From Flaccisagitta enflata (taxonomy: Eukaryota > Chaetognatha > Sagittoidea > Aphragmophora), in NCBI GenBank assembly GCA_965153355.1, contig OZ231127.1:42780001-42844000 (forward strand): a stretch of DNA of 64,000 bases, written 5' to 3'. Numbering within the stretch: the first letter of the stretch is position 1; each line of letters opens with the position of its first letter. Shown in pieces: positions 23,540 to 35,513 of this stretch. Made by a program: the position numbers and the translations under genes. The notes under the pieces are model-generated. The model saw nothing but the letters and a program-made list of their open reading frames with translations, did no database searches and was not told the origin of the DNA.

Positions 23540-23604
23540 GTGCTTTAACGGCGCAACATGCCAGCCAGACTCACCTGATACCTTCAGCTGCGTCTGCCCA
23601 TTAG
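23540..23604 (+). CDS. EGFLAM: EGFLAM exon 5: core of EGF2
   Basis: A 65-base exon, acceptor ctcgttcag|GTGC, donor CCATTAG|gtaatg; phase 2 in, phase 1 out. It encodes RCFNGATCQPDSPDTFSCVC then PL. With VC (exon 4) and GC (exon 6) this makes six EGF cysteines. The phase-1 intron after CPL occupies the same position as in EGF1, a shared ancestral intron site. Confidence 0.9.
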
Positions 23605-23629
23605 GTAATGAAAAGAAAGATATAAGAGG

Positions 23630-23745
<116 letters not shown>

Positions 23746-23826
23746 GAAAGAGAGAGATAGAAACCGACAAACAAATAGACTGATGGTAAGCGATGGTAAG
23801 CGATGTTTTATTACTCATTACATATA

Positions 23827-24389
23827 CAGTAGATCTCGTCTAGACTTGAGATAACGGGGGCAAGCATTGTGGAAAGACGAATGAAGACAGGGGAGCGATA
23901 TTTCGATCATAGATTAATCAAAGGATGCTTAATTCCCCATGATAGCTGGTTGCCATGGAAACACATTTCCATGTATTCTCGCTAAAGTATCAATATTTTG
24001 AGAGATTTTTTTAGGGAACATTGCTTAAAATAAAATTTGCTACAACTTTCCCACAGTATGTCTTGTAAGAATGTTGCTCGTTTGGCCGTTGCTAGGGAGC
24101 GTATCCATGTGTGACAACCCCTAGCAACCGCTAAACGAGCGACATTCTTACAGAAAATACTGTGGGAAAGTTGTAGCAAATTTTATTTTGAACAATGTTC
24201 CCTAAAAAAATCTCTCAAAATATTGATACTTTAGCGAGAATACAAGGAAATGTGTTTCCATGGCAACCAGCTATCATGGGCAATAAAGCTTCCCGTTATT
24301 AGTCTATGTTTGAAATATCACTCCCCTGGCTTCATTTGTTTTCCTACAATGCTTGCCCCCTTTATCTCAAGTCTACACGAGATCTACTG
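23827..24389. mobile_element. Foldback MITE, about 270-bp arms, TA target duplication
   Basis: It starts CAGTAGATCTCGTCTAGAC and ends with the inverse ...CACGAGATCTACTG, with TA on both sides (23825-23826, 24390-24391). The two halves are imperfect reverse complements over nearly their full length (for example TTGTAAGAATGTTGCTCG at 24062 against its inverse near 24136), with a short loop near 24105. The CAGT start and TA duplication point to Tc1/mariner. No open frame for a transposase. Confidence 0.85.
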
Positions 24390-24391
24390 TA

Positions 24392-25122
24392 CCTCATTAC
24401 AGAACCTGTAATTGTTCTTGCAATTCACAGTCAACTTGGTTCCTTTTCCATTTTTTGCACAGCATGAATCTTTACTTGTTCCCCGTCGACTAACACCTGT
24501 ACACTTATTATTGTCAAAAGATTAAACAACTGTCAAATCTAAACAGACATATTTAGCCATATGCCAATTTTTCCACCAGTCAGATCTTCATTTTGCTCAT
24601 GAATCTCACCTTGAATGCTTTGGAGAAAATCACATAAGATCAAAAACAGTTTTAGTAAAAACATTGCCTTTGCAAATCATGGTAAAATTACCAGAAAAAC
24701 CTAATCAACTTCAAATGCTGACCAATCTACATAAGGATAAATAATCTGATGCGGATTTTACGCCTAAAAAGCTTGTGAAAAGTTTTTTAATTTGCCCATG
24801 GATTTCAATTGATTTCGTGAAACTGAATGCTTCCAAAATTTAAACCAAAGTTATGGAAAATTGGTAACTGGGTGTCGTTTGTTAGTTGTCAAGAGGTGAT
24901 TAAGTACATATTTAAGTTCAAAATAAGCATCCAAATTGGGACAAAATATAGAAAACAACGTAGAATATATTGAGAAATACTCATCTAATATCCAATATCA
25001 GGGATTTGTGTCATTCCACACCAGCAGTAGCGATGCATCTATAGTTGTAGCACTACTGTTGACAATAAATAGTAAACAGGGTATAGTTCTTATATTTTTT
25101 ATTTTCTGTTTCAATCCCTCAG
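24392..25122 (+). other. End of intron 5: AT-rich, no feature seen
   Basis: Unique-looking sequence; no gene or repeat I can support. Confidence 0.5.
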
Positions 25123-25312
25123 GTTTCGGTGGCGTTGGTTGCGAGCGCCGCGAGTTTTTACACGGCGGCATCGCGGCTTTCGACGGCGAAAAGAGCTTCT
25201 TGCAGTTCGAAAGCCTCGGTTATCACGTCAGAGATTACGTCCATTTAGAGTTGAGATTCAAACCGGACAAACCCAACGGGCTCCTGCTTTATAACGGCTA
25301 CAGATCCGACAG
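25123..25312 (+). CDS. EGFLAM: EGFLAM exon 6: last EGF2 cysteine and start of LamG2
   Basis: Acceptor caatccctcag|GTTTC, donor TCCGACAG|gtcgat; phase 1 in, phase 2 out. It encodes GFGGVGCE (EGF2 end), then the opening LamG strands: 'GGIAAFDGEKSFLQF', 'VHLELRFKPDKPNGLLLYNG'. The GLLLYNG motif is the standard LamG signature. Confidence 0.9.
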
Positions 25313-25639
25313 GTCGATCTCCTTGTTATTTGTCGTTTCTGGGTGCAGGGTGGTGGCCACGAATGGGCCAATGATTTATGCTTTCAAACATGGGGAAGTC
25401 CATCTATAAGTATAAAAGAAGAAATTTGTTGGTCCCTTGAAATCTATTGAAGTGGGATTTAGCTGTAGTTGTTATGCGAAGAAATTTACCTGATCTACTA
25501 CACCAAATATTTCCGGACGCCTATCAAACCCCAACTTGAGATCTAAGCATTTGCACTGTTTACCTTATTCTTTTTCGTATAATCAAGTGTTGTTTCTGTT
25601 GTTGTCGTGGTCGACGTGGTCGTCGTCGTGGTCGCCGTC

Positions 25640-25660
25640 GTCGTCTTCCTCGTCGTTGTT

Positions 25661-25692
<32 letters not shown>

Positions 25693-25751
25693 CGTTGTCG
25701 TTGTCGTCGTTGTCGTTGTCGTCGTTGTCGTTGTCGTTGTCGTCGTCGTCG

Positions 25752-25837
<86 letters not shown>

Positions 25838-25910
25838 CTTGTTGTTGTTCTTGTTGTTGTTCTTGTTGTTGTTCTTGTTGTTGTTTTTGTTGTTGTTTTG
25901 TTTATGTGGT
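25640..25910 (+). repeat. (TTG)n/(TCG)n array in intron 6
   Basis: TCG/TTG units, then more than 40 pure TTG units. All frames read as homopolymers (Val, Leu, or Asn/Thr on the other strand), which are artefacts. About 200 bases of T-rich intron separate it from exon 7. Confidence 0.9.
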
Positions 25911-26113
25911 CGTCGGTGTTCACGTTGTTTTTGTCGTTGTTGTTTGAAGGACGATGGCTGTAATAACGAAGACGACGATAACAATGGTTACATCGTCACG
26001 AATAATAATGACTGAGACTATCGGAGTAATCTGATGACGATGCCGACGCTGATACTGATTCAATTGTTATCTGAATTGTTTTTTTTTCTCCGTCCTCTTT
26101 GTTTTCGTGTCAG

Positions 26114-26310
26114 ATTCGGTGATTTTCTGTCGGTGGTTTTGAACGATTCTTTCGTGGAATTGCGTTTCGATTTGGGCACGGGATTGGCCATTCTACAAAG
26201 CCAACAGAAGATAGAAATGGGCCGATGGCACGTAGTCCAGGCAGTCAGGACCGAGAGAAGAGCCAGGCTCAAAGTAAACGACATGGCAGAGGTCCAAGGA
26301 GCTTCCCCGG
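26114..26310 (+). CDS. EGFLAM: EGFLAM exon 7: middle of LamG2
   Basis: Acceptor cgtgtcag|ATTCG, donor TCCCCGG|gtacgc; phase 2 in, phase 1 out. It encodes GDFLSVVLNDSFVELRFDLG, then GRWHVVQAVRTERRARLKVND and ASPG. This is the central LamG block (DFL...L..G...F.F..G; W H......R), nearly identical in layout to exons 3 and 11. Confidence 0.9.
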
Positions 26311-26337
26311 GTACGCGTTTGTCCTCGTTCTCTGATA

Positions 26338-26562
<225 letters not shown>

Positions 26563-26694
26563 GTAAAGATAGATGGAAAGAGAATTGTGATGACATACCA
26601 CTGCTCGCAAATTGTTAAGATACATATGATCGACACACCGACCGACGGGCCAACAAACAATGAAGCAGATAGAACCCATTTTCTCATTTTCCAG

Positions 26695-26859
26695 GTGCTT
26701 TTACGCAGTTGACTCTGCGCGAGCCTCTGTTCCTGGGAGGAAGTCCAGATTTTGGACGAGTCTCAAAATTCAGCGGAAGTCACGAAACATTCCAAGGCTG
26801 CATCCAAAAAGTCATCATTAACAGAATACCAATGGATTTGGTCAAGGAAGCGCAATCTG
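26695..26859 (+). CDS. EGFLAM: EGFLAM exon 8: C-terminal part of LamG2
   Basis: Acceptor cattttccag|GTGCT, donor CAATCTG|gtgaga; phases 1 and 1. It encodes GAFTQLTLREPLFLGGSPD and FQGCIQKVIINR: the LFLGGxP motif and the first LamG2 cysteine. The partner cysteine (VASC) is at the start of exon 9. Confidence 0.9.
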
Positions 26860-26867
26860 GTGAGAAA

Positions 26868-26875
26868 GGAGAGAG

Positions 26876-26943
<68 letters not shown>

Positions 26944-26980
26944 AGAGAAAGAGAGAAAGAGAGAAAGAGAAAGAGAACTA
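26868..26980 (+). repeat. (GA)n tract right after the exon 8 donor
   Basis: Begins about 8 bases after the splice site; GAAA variants at the 3' end. Confidence 0.9.
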
Positions 26981-27774
26981 AAAAGGTAGACAAAAACACT
27001 TACAGAAAAGCAAACACAATAACTGACTGAAAGATTAAGCAGTCACACACGCGCCGATGTAGACAGAAGATACACAGTTTAAACACCCATAAGAAAATTA
27101 ACATTAGCGACAAATGAATGAAAACACAGCTGAAGGCGTACGTGCAGAAGTTATAATGAGGGGAAATAACAACTACACCGGTAGAAAAAAAGCAGTCTGA
27201 CATGATTCATTAAAAAGAGACATACTAAGATTTATAAGACGGACTGACAGAATGCCTGCGGCTTCATATTGCTATTGTTAGTTTCAGTAATTTTCTAAGC
27301 CGCTTGGAATCACGTGGAGCGATATATATGACGTAAATGCTCTCTTTCTCTCTTTTTCCCTCTTAGATGGCTTCTTAGTATATAATCAATTCTTTTTATT
27401 CCACCGCGAACTCAACATCTCTTATTTCGTCCTTTTTTTCCGTATTTTGGTCTATCTCACTTCACTGTCTCCTCACTGTCTTTTGCGAGAATTCTGTTTT
27501 AACGAAGTTCCCTATGGCTTCTTGTCTCTGCTGACACTTTCTCTAAGTAGCACTTTTCGTTCATCTGATGTGCTCCCCATTCGCACTTGCCAGTGCATTG
27601 CCGTGTTCGTTGGCACGGTATTGCTAGTTGCATGCAACACCACTGCAAAATGGATTTCATTCTTTTTCTTTCTTTTTTTGTGATCTACGTCAACGTTCCC
27701 GTTTTACGGCAATGCCCTATACATCCCACATTCTATTCCAACAACATCCGTCTATGCCCTTACGCTGATCCGTA

Positions 27775-27994
<220 letters not shown>

Positions 27995-28027
27995 AACTCT
28001 TATTGAATAAATAATCAACTGGGACAG

Positions 28028-28214
28028 GTCGTAACGTCGCCAGCTGCTCTTCTCATCGATGTTCTCGTTCTCCTTGTCGTCACTCTGGCATCTGTCGTCC
28101 TCACTTATCCCATTACACCTGCGATTGTCCCAAGGGCTTTCAGGGCCATCAATGCGAAAAGGAAATGGTCGACTCTATCTACACGCCCGCCTTCAACGGC
28201 AGAAGCTGGCTCAG
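28028..28214 (+). CDS. EGFLAM: EGFLAM exon 9: LamG2 end, complete EGF3, LamG3 start
   Basis: Acceptor tgggacag|GTCG, donor GGCTCAG|gtgagg; phase 1 in, phase 2 out. VASC closes LamG2. EGF3 is complete within the exon: HRC, SPC, GIC, YTC, DC, QC (CDCPKGFQGHQCEKE), unlike EGF1 and EGF2, which are split by introns. LamG3 begins with YTPAFNGRSWLR. Confidence 0.9.
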
Positions 28215-28739
28215 GTGAGGACTGAGGACTCGCTAGATGCTTCTGGGTGAGGGCGAAGTGAGGAGGGGAATTCGGGTGCGGGTCGAATGACAACAGGTGG
28301 AATAACAACAATGGGAGGAATGGGTTGGGGGTCGGTTTTATCTATATATGTATTTTTCTATAGATACACCGGCTCACTATGGCGGGAGCTGGATCAGATG
28401 AGGACTCATCTGATAACGGTGAGGAGCGAAGGATAAGGAGGGAAAAGACGGGGACTGAGGATATAGGACGGAGACTGAGGAAATAGGAGGTGGACTGAGG
28501 AAAAAGGAGGACTGGAAGAAAGTGCTTGTGTTCTAAAAAAAGAAAACGGACATGAAAGCATTCCAGGGTCCAAATTGGAAATGAGGATATTGCATTGCCT
28601 CAGGTCTGACAGAGAAGGCCATCACTTACCTTAGTCGAAAAAACCTAGAATTTTCAACACCCAGCAAAAATAAGCTATTTTGCTTGTACCATGTACCAAT
28701 GCAATTCGGGAAATGAAGCGTGCAGGGCTTGAGAGACGA

Positions 28740-29285
28740 ATTAGTCATCCAAGGATCGCACATGGTCAGCGGTACCCAATGCCCTGCTGGGAGTGATCCA
28801 GTGAAGAAGTGGAGTGAGACTGTGAGAGCAGGGCAGTGGCCTCAAAGGGCCGATGTCCCGTAGAACACAGGGGGGGAATTTCCAGACGTCCTGAGGGGCA
28901 TATTCCAGGCCTTAGATGACTGATTTAGGCCAAAGAAGGCATAGTTGAAGGCCGAAGGGCAGAATAAAGGCTTGGAGAGCAGATTTGAGGTTTGGAGGGC
29001 ATATTTGAGCCACGGAGGGCTGATTTGATGCTTAAAGGGCTAATTGAAGGTCAGGAGGGCAGATCTGAGTTCTGGAGGTCAGATTTGAGGCGGGGGGGGG
29101 GGGCTGATTTGAAGCCTGGAAGGCTGATTTGAGGCTTGGAGTTGGAGTGCTCAATTGAGTGCTGGGAGGGCAGATTTGACAGGGCGGACAGAAGGACGGA
29201 CGGACAGAAGGACAGAAGGATGGATGTCTGGAAATTACCCCCTGTGTTCTACAGGACATCGGCCCTTTGGGGCCGCTGCCCAAAA
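28740..29285 (+). mobile_element. Family M satellite-cored repeat
   Basis: Left flank CATGGTCAGCGGTACCCAATG... GGGCAGTGGCC..., GATGTCCCGTAGAACACAGG and CCAGACGTCCTG. The core is about 22-bp units of GATTTGAGGCTTGGAGGGCA type (28905-29170). The right flank is the inverse of the left: GATGTCTGGAAATT, CCTGTGTTCTACAGGACATC, GGGGCCGCTGCCC AAAAA. The same flanks enclose a different core at 55980-56670. Confidence 0.65.
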
Positions 29286-30425
29286 AGCTAAGAGATGTCC
29301 AATAGATGCGCCCTCTTTGGATACATTCCATATGTTTATAACAAGATGAAGAAATTAAGAAAAAATCTTTAAAAGCGATGAGAGAGTTTCGTGTTACGGA
29401 CGTTCCCTCGGACCTTCGGACTGACCGAAACACCCTCTTACAGAGATGCGAGGACGCATCTAAAAAGGGCTAGAATGGACAGTTGAGGAAAAGGAGAGAC
29501 AGCAAGAACACAGTGAATGATAGAAGATTAATGATAGAAGATGACTGATAAAGAGAGTCACTCAAGTGTATAAACGGATCATGCCGTCGAAATGAAAAGG
29601 GGGGGGGAGAAGGAGGAGGGCGGGTAGGAGGAGGAGGAAGAGGAAGGACTAGGGGAAGTTAATAAACGGAACTCCCGGCGGGACTCGGCAAAACTTGACG
29701 CAACAGGCGGCAAAGAACCGCCTTTTGATTGACTTTCTTATTGATAACAATTAAAAGAGAGTTCGTTCATGAAAGGTTGTTTTTTTTTTCTCGATTTATT
29801 TTAATGAGAGTGATTATAGTCATTCACTCACCTTGCATCGCTCACTACTTATTGACAATTGCCAGTATTAGACTCAGTCTGAGTCAAACAAAGTTTTTGA
29901 TGCACTTTTGCTACTGCTGTCATTTGCCCTAGTGCTATTTGGAATTTGTTCCCATGACTACCTGTGCCGACCTTTTTGCATCTCCATGACTTCAACAAAA
30001 ATGAATCCGTTTCCATTTCTACTTATGTTACGACCCTTCCATGTGTTACCACATGGCCCACATTTGACAAACTAACAAATGAAAAAAAAAGTATAAATTG
30101 CATACTTCTAGTTGGGCTAGCAAGATGAAATTTTAACCGATGCGTCCTTGCACCTTTGGCCCACTATGGTAATTCACTAGCCTGACCAGAAGTATGCCTT
30201 TTATCCTTTTTATTCTCGCCTAAATGTTGCCGCCTGAATGTTGTTGCTGTTGTTAACACTGGATGAAACCATGGTCTGTTTTTTGTTGAAATCTGTTTGG
30301 CTTCACTTCTCATGTAAGGGAAGGCTATCTGTCATCTTTTTTGGCGCAATCATTTGACAATGGGTTCCAGATTCGACATATTATTTGCGGTATACGCCAT
30401 ACGCTTATATTAGGTACTATGCTGG

Positions 30426-30535
30426 TACTATCTTCGCCGAAAGAAACGCAGCAGTTTTAAAAATAGCATCAACTTTGGAAGAATATTGCTATTGCTATTT
30501 CTATAACTGCTGTGTTTCTTTCGGCGAAGATAGTA
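30426..30535. repeat. Hairpin with 31-bp arms, near-perfect
   Basis: Arms TACTATCTTCGCCGAAAGAA... (30426-30456) and its inverse (30505-30535), with one mismatch noticed and a 48-base AT-rich spacer. The size suits a pre-miRNA-like foldback or a tiny MITE; neither is proven. Confidence 0.6.
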
Positions 30536-31265
30536 TCAATGTGAACGCAACTCTCACCGCATAAAAATATTAAAAATCCATATTTCACAGCGCGTCTCAG
30601 GTCTGAGGAAAACTCGGGGAGAGTATTTCTTTTCTCTTTATAGCCATTAGATATTAATGCAGCTGCTACGTAAGAATCTAACATTGATGGACGAATGTAT
30701 TCACTTGCGCTTGCGCGTGGGTGCGTGTGTTTCATCTGCTAATTCCTTTTAGTTTTCATAATATCACATTTCGTAGCTTTACATTTCGATTGAAAGACCT
30801 GATTCCTGGGATAAATACTGTGTATCAAATGCATTGAATTTTTTCAGGGGAACCAAAATTTAAATGAGAATTAATTTCTAAAATTTTACGACATAAGTAA
30901 AAAGTGCAACAACATCTGTGGGCATGATAAGTCTTATTGCATCTTTTTAAATCAAGCAAGAAAATCCTGATAGTGTCAATATTTGTTGAACTAGTTGATG
31001 TTGAATAAAATAATTGGTTGATCTGCCTTATGAGTAATGATTCATTAAAATACATTTTCTAAGGGCAAAAGACACTTACCATTTCAATGATTTTCGTGCA
31101 GTATTTCAATATTTTGTTCCTCTTTTGTTTGCCCTCCAACCTTCCTCCTCTCTGTTTTCCCCTTGTTCGTTTGATTGTTTGTTTGTTTGTCCGTTTTTCC
31201 TTTTGTCCTTCGCTTCCTCTATCCCTGCTTCTGTCTCCGTCTTCGTGTCTGCCTTCCTCTGTTTC

Positions 31266-31267
31266 TG

Positions 31268-31343
<76 letters not shown>
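31266..31343 (+). repeat. (CT)n tract immediately before the exon 10 acceptor
   Basis: About 35 CT units ending 15 bases before the AG; it acts as a ready-made polypyrimidine tract. Confidence 0.95.
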
Positions 31344-31345
<2 letters not shown>

Positions 31346-31358
31346 CTGAATGCCACAG

Positions 31359-31485
31359 GTACAACGATTCGAACATTTTATCCCAAGTGAATTCCAACTC
31401 TAACAACTTTTTTATTCGCTTCCGAACGAAATCACCAGAGGGACTCATTTTTTGGATCGGTCCCGACCAAGACAAGCCTCTAAAA
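31359..31485 (+). CDS. EGFLAM: EGFLAM exon 10: LamG3, first strands
   Basis: Acceptor aatgccacag|GTAC, donor CTAAAA|gtgagt; phase 2 in, phase 0 out. It encodes YNDSNILSQVNSNSNNFFIRF, 'RTKSPEGLIFWIG' and DQDKPLK. The pattern IL..V......F.RF.T...GL..W.G is shared with pikachurin LamG3 as I remember it and is a main reason for the EGFLAM call. Confidence 0.9.
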
Positions 31486-31608
31486 GTGAGTAGAAAAAAG
31501 GCAATTTCTTTCCGCTTATAAAAGCACACGACTTCATACCACACCAACCGTCCTTCCCTCCATCGCTTCGTCTGTTGGTCCGTTTCTGAACCAGAAAATC
31601 TAAAAAAA

Positions 31609-32128
31609 CAAGGCCGGATACACGGCTACCCAAGTCGCGTGGGCAGGGGTAGTGATGAAATAGACCAGCTAGGCAGTTGGGCAGGAGCCGTAACCCCAAA
31701 ACCGCCCGTAGACGCCGAAAAAGCAACGGACGGACGGACGGACGGACGGACGGACGGACGGACGGACGGACGGACGGACGGACGGACGGACGGACGGACG
31801 GACGGACGGACGGACGGACGGACGGACAGAGTGGGTTGTAGAGTCGCGTGTACGCGACTAAAGATGTTTTACATCGATCAGAGATAAACAAGGCCGGATA
31901 AACGGTCAAAAAGTAGTCGCCGGAGGGTGGGCTGGAGCACCAATGCGGGTAGGCAGGGGCAGTGTGGGTGAGGCGCGGCAGGGGCAGCAATTTTTAGAAA
32001 TCACTATTTGACAATTTCAGTCGATTTTGCATCATCTAAAATTTTGCGTTACCATCTTACCAAATTATTTTTGGACTGACGGAAATACGTTCTAATTGAG
32101 TCGTATTGCCAATAGCCAGCGACTAAAA
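31609..32128 (+). mobile_element. Two family H repeats in tandem, one with (GGAC)n core
   Basis: Copy 1 (31609-31863): ACAAGGCCGGATACACGGC, GTCGCGTGGGCAGGGG, about 25 GGAC units (31727-31828), and the hairpin end GTCGCGTGTACGCGACTAAA. Copy 2 (31889-32128) starts ACAAGGCCGGATAAACGG, and its hairpin end is degraded (CCAGCGACTAAAAAA). The head-to-tail order and different cores argue for repeated insertion of one family. Confidence 0.7.
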
Positions 32129-32177
32129 AATTCTAAGATATAAAAGGAACAAATGAACGAAAAGCTGAATTGAATAT

Positions 32178-32682
32178 ATGAATGAATGAATGAATGAATG
32201 AATGAATGAATGAATGAATGAATGAATGAATGAATGAATGAATGAATGAGTTAGTTTGTAAATTGGAATCGATTGGGACTGGCATAATCTACAAATCTAA
32301 GCATATCAACTTGTGAAGGCGTGAAGAAAAACAAATATTATTAATTTCGTTCAAAATTTTTGTACTGGTAGCAACCACTACTATCTTGCTAAAACAAGAT
32401 AGTAGTTATGGACTCTCCGGGGTCTGCTTTGGTTGCTATACTTTATATATATATAGAATGAATGAATGAATGAATGAATGTATGAATGAACGAATGAACG
32501 AATGAATGAATGAATGAATGAATGAATGAACCAATGAATGAATGAATGAATGAATGAATGAATGAATGAATGAATGAATGAATGAATGAATGAATGAATG
32601 AATGAATGAATGAATGAATAAATGAATGAATGAATGAATGAATGAATGAATGAATGTATGAATGAATGAGTGAATGAGTGAA
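32178..32682 (+). repeat. Two (GAAT)n arrays
   Basis: 32178-32250 and about 32457-32680, separated by 200 bases that contain a small inverted pair, CTACTATCTTG/CAAGATAGTAG, at about 32379-32406. Confidence 0.9.
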
Positions 32683-32945
32683 GGCCAATACCCTAGCGTT
32701 CCTTTCAACATACAAATAGAACTTGAAAGTCGGAACATTGCTCAGTGCAATCACCTGATATACATAGGAAATGTTCTTTTATTGTCTGTCAGAATTGCTG
32801 CCGTTATTGCGCAATGGTGGAAATCATTTTCTTTTCATACTTTTCACCCTCCGTCTGGGTTGTCAGCTTCACACGGCCTCGGCGGTGTCGGTCTTTTTGA
32901 TTGTCTTTTTTTTCGAATCTGTCGATTCCTTTTCGTTTCGTCCTT

Positions 32946-33310
<365 letters not shown>

Positions 33311-33418
33311 AGTCTCTTTTTCTCTTACCTGTTCTCTTACCTGTTCTCTTATATGTTCTATTCTGTTCCCTGTTCCCTCTTATATCTGTTCAGTTCTCTT
33401 CTCTGTTCCCTCCGCCAG

Positions 33419-33626
33419 GCGTCTCGGAAGTTGGATTTGTTGTTCGTGGGTTTAGTTGATGGTTACGTGCATTATGGTTTCAATTTGGGCAGCGGTGAGG
33501 CGAGAATCGTCTTCAACTACACTCGTCTCAACGATGATCGATATCATCAACTTCACATCCACAGAATAGGCGTCCAAGGAACGCTCATGGTCGACGGATT
33601 CCCGAAAATAGAAGCCTCCGCGCCAG
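33419..33626 (+). CDS. EGFLAM: EGFLAM exon 11: middle of LamG3
   Basis: Acceptor cctccgccag|GCGT, donor GCGCCAG|gtacga; phase 0 in, phase 1 out. It encodes LDLLFVGLVDGYVHYGFNLGSG, 'DRYHQLHIHRIGVQGTLMVDG' and ASAPG. Standard LamG core with the G(S/T)G turn. The following intron is 28.4 kb, and the open frame past 33626 is only (GT)n. Confidence 0.9.
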
Positions 33627-33651
33627 GTACGAGACTGCGCACTGTGTCTCT

Positions 33652-33652
<1 letters not shown>

Positions 33653-33736
<84 letters not shown>

Positions 33737-33738
33737 TG
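33653..33738 (+). repeat. (GT)n tract 26 bases after the exon 11 donor
   Basis: About 40 GT units at the start of the 28-kb intron. Confidence 0.95.
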
Positions 33739-34095
33739 TTCGTTTTATGTCTGTAAATGCATTTATCTCTAAGCGAGTTCATCTTTGAGAAAGCGCGTTT
33801 GTGTGCGCAATCGTGTTTGCAAAACTGCAAAACTGTGTGTTAAGCAATTTGTGTGGGTGTCTTTTGTCTGCAGATAAAAAGCCTCTTATATAAGAACAAA
33901 GTTTTAAAATTTTTCATATTCCGTATTAAGTAATCCACTGATGCATACCGAATCTATGTCGTAGACTCTCATTTCAAAGCGATTTTTTTCTTTTTTTTTA
34001 TTCTCAGTGCCATGACATAATTTCTGGTGATTATAATGAATGTGCACATTGTAAAACCCATACAGCTGTCAATAACCCCATTCCTCCGTTCTCCA

Positions 34096-34750
34096 TTACC
34101 AAGAACAAGTGACGCGGGGTCACAATATCGTTGCGGACAGGTGGGCAAGGGCGTGTTACCCCCATCCACACCCTCGCCCATCACACACACACACTCAAAC
34201 ACAAAGACGATCACAAGTGCAGCATCAAAAATGCGCGTTTTCGCAATTCTCAACTCCATCATCACGTACCAACGGACATGGTGTTTTAGGGGGCTCAGGT
34301 CGGCTGGTATTTTCAGCGTCAGGGGTGTATATTGGCCACGGTGATGGTGTTTTAGGGGGCTCAGGTGGTTCTAAATGGTCAGCTGGTATATTTAAGCGTC
34401 AGGGGTGTATATTGGCCATGGTGATGGTATTTTAGAGGGGGCAGGTGGTTCTAGGTGGTTGGCTGGTATTTTTCAGCGTCAGAGGTGTATATTGGCCACG
34501 GTGATGGTGTTTTAGGGGGGTCAGGTGGTTCTAGGTGGTCGGCTGGTATTTTTCAGCGTCAGGGGTGTATATTGACCACGGTGATGGTGGTTTAGGGGGG
34601 TCAGGTGGTTCCAGGTGGGACAGAGGGATGGACGGACGGACGGACAGATTCCCCCTGTGTTCTACAGGACTTTGTTCCCTTTGGAGCCGCTGCCCTGGAC
34701 CCCTTCAACCTAAATCACATAGTACTTATGCAGGGCATGGTTACCGCTGA
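34096..34750 (+). repeat. Interspersed repeat with about 85-bp tandem units and a family M end
   Basis: It begins GAACAAGTGACGCGGGGTCACAATATCG; the inverse of this segment is at 41446-41551. Tandem units of about 80-85 bp follow, each containing TTTTCAGCGTCAGGGGTGTATATTGG (about 34310-34620; also one at 43580). It then closes with the family M end CCTGTGTTCTACAGGACT and GCTGCCCTG (34650-34750). Confidence 0.6.
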
Positions 34751-34879
34751 GGGCGCTGATGGCAGCTATTCCTAATTAGTCAAATTTATTGTCCGCTTCA
34801 TGCTTCAATAAAGGGCGAAAGTTATGATTCCCACCTTCAAAAAAACTATGAAAAAATGATAGAAATAGTGAATGAGATT

Positions 34880-35195
34880 TTAGATGAGTGAATGAATCAA
34901 TTAATGAAATAATGAATTAATGAATGCTTCGTGCTTGAATGAATCAATGAATGAATGAAATAATGGATTATTGAATGAGAGGAATGAATAAAGGAATGAA
35001 TGAATGAATGAATGAATGAATGAATGAATGAATGAATGAATGAATATGTGAATGAACGTGTAAATGCATAAATGAATTGATGAAGGAATGAAAGCATGAA
35101 TAAATGAATGAATGAATGAATGAATGAATGAATGAATGAATGAATGAATGAATGAATGAATGAATGAATGAATGAATGAATGAATGAAAGAAAGA
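34880..35195 (+). repeat. (GAAT)n array
   Basis: GAAT units with variants; the minus-strand Ser-Phe-Ile-His frames here are artefacts. Confidence 0.9.
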
Positions 35196-35402
35196 ATGCC
35201 TCGTCATCGCTGTTTCCGTTATCGCGTATCGTTGACAAACACTTGAAAAGCCTTGGACTTCGTAACACATAAAAAAAAGAAGAAAAAAAGAATTCGAGTG
35301 TTATCAACATTTTTCGTCTTCAAACACAAACACTCAAAACTGATTGCAACAATTCCTTTCAGGCTCACTGCTTAGTTTTTTCTCTCTCTGTCTTGTACAA
35401 AA

Positions 35403-35513
35403 ATGGCTCCTACGTTGTCTTTCTACATTATTTCAACCTTTGTTGTCGCCTTGTTTTTTGGATCGGCCATCTGCGCCTACGTCGACGAAGAATGTTTTTC
35501 AAGTTTGTTCAAT
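35403..35513 (+). CDS. Nested gene B, exon 1: signal peptide (candidate)
   Basis: ATG at 35403 in ...TTGTACAAAAATGGC. It encodes 37 residues: MAPTLSFYIISTFVVALFF, then GSAICAYVDEECFSSLFN. This has the n-, h- and c-regions of a signal peptide with cleavage likely after ...AICA. Donor TTCAAT|gtaatt, phase 0, which fits the phase-0 acceptor at 36805. A pyrimidine tract and AG (35363) just upstream could mean a 5' UTR exon. The link to exon 2 rests on phase and on the secreted character of both parts, so it is tentative. Confidence 0.5.

Larger units (their letters stand above)
28215..31358 (+). other. Intron 9: one satellite-cored repeat, one hairpin, no gene
   Basis: It holds the family M repeat (28740-29285), GGA-rich sequence (29600-29650), the hairpin at 30426-30535 and AT-rich unique sequence. 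No coding exon with supportable borders. Confidence 0.6.

Noticed and set aside
25536-26015. Poly-Val, poly-Leu, poly-Asn and poly-Thr frames (also 32674-33455, 37046-37662, 62306-62660)
   Set aside because: Trinucleotide repeats (TTG, CAA, GAT) in introns; spliced out in the exon models.
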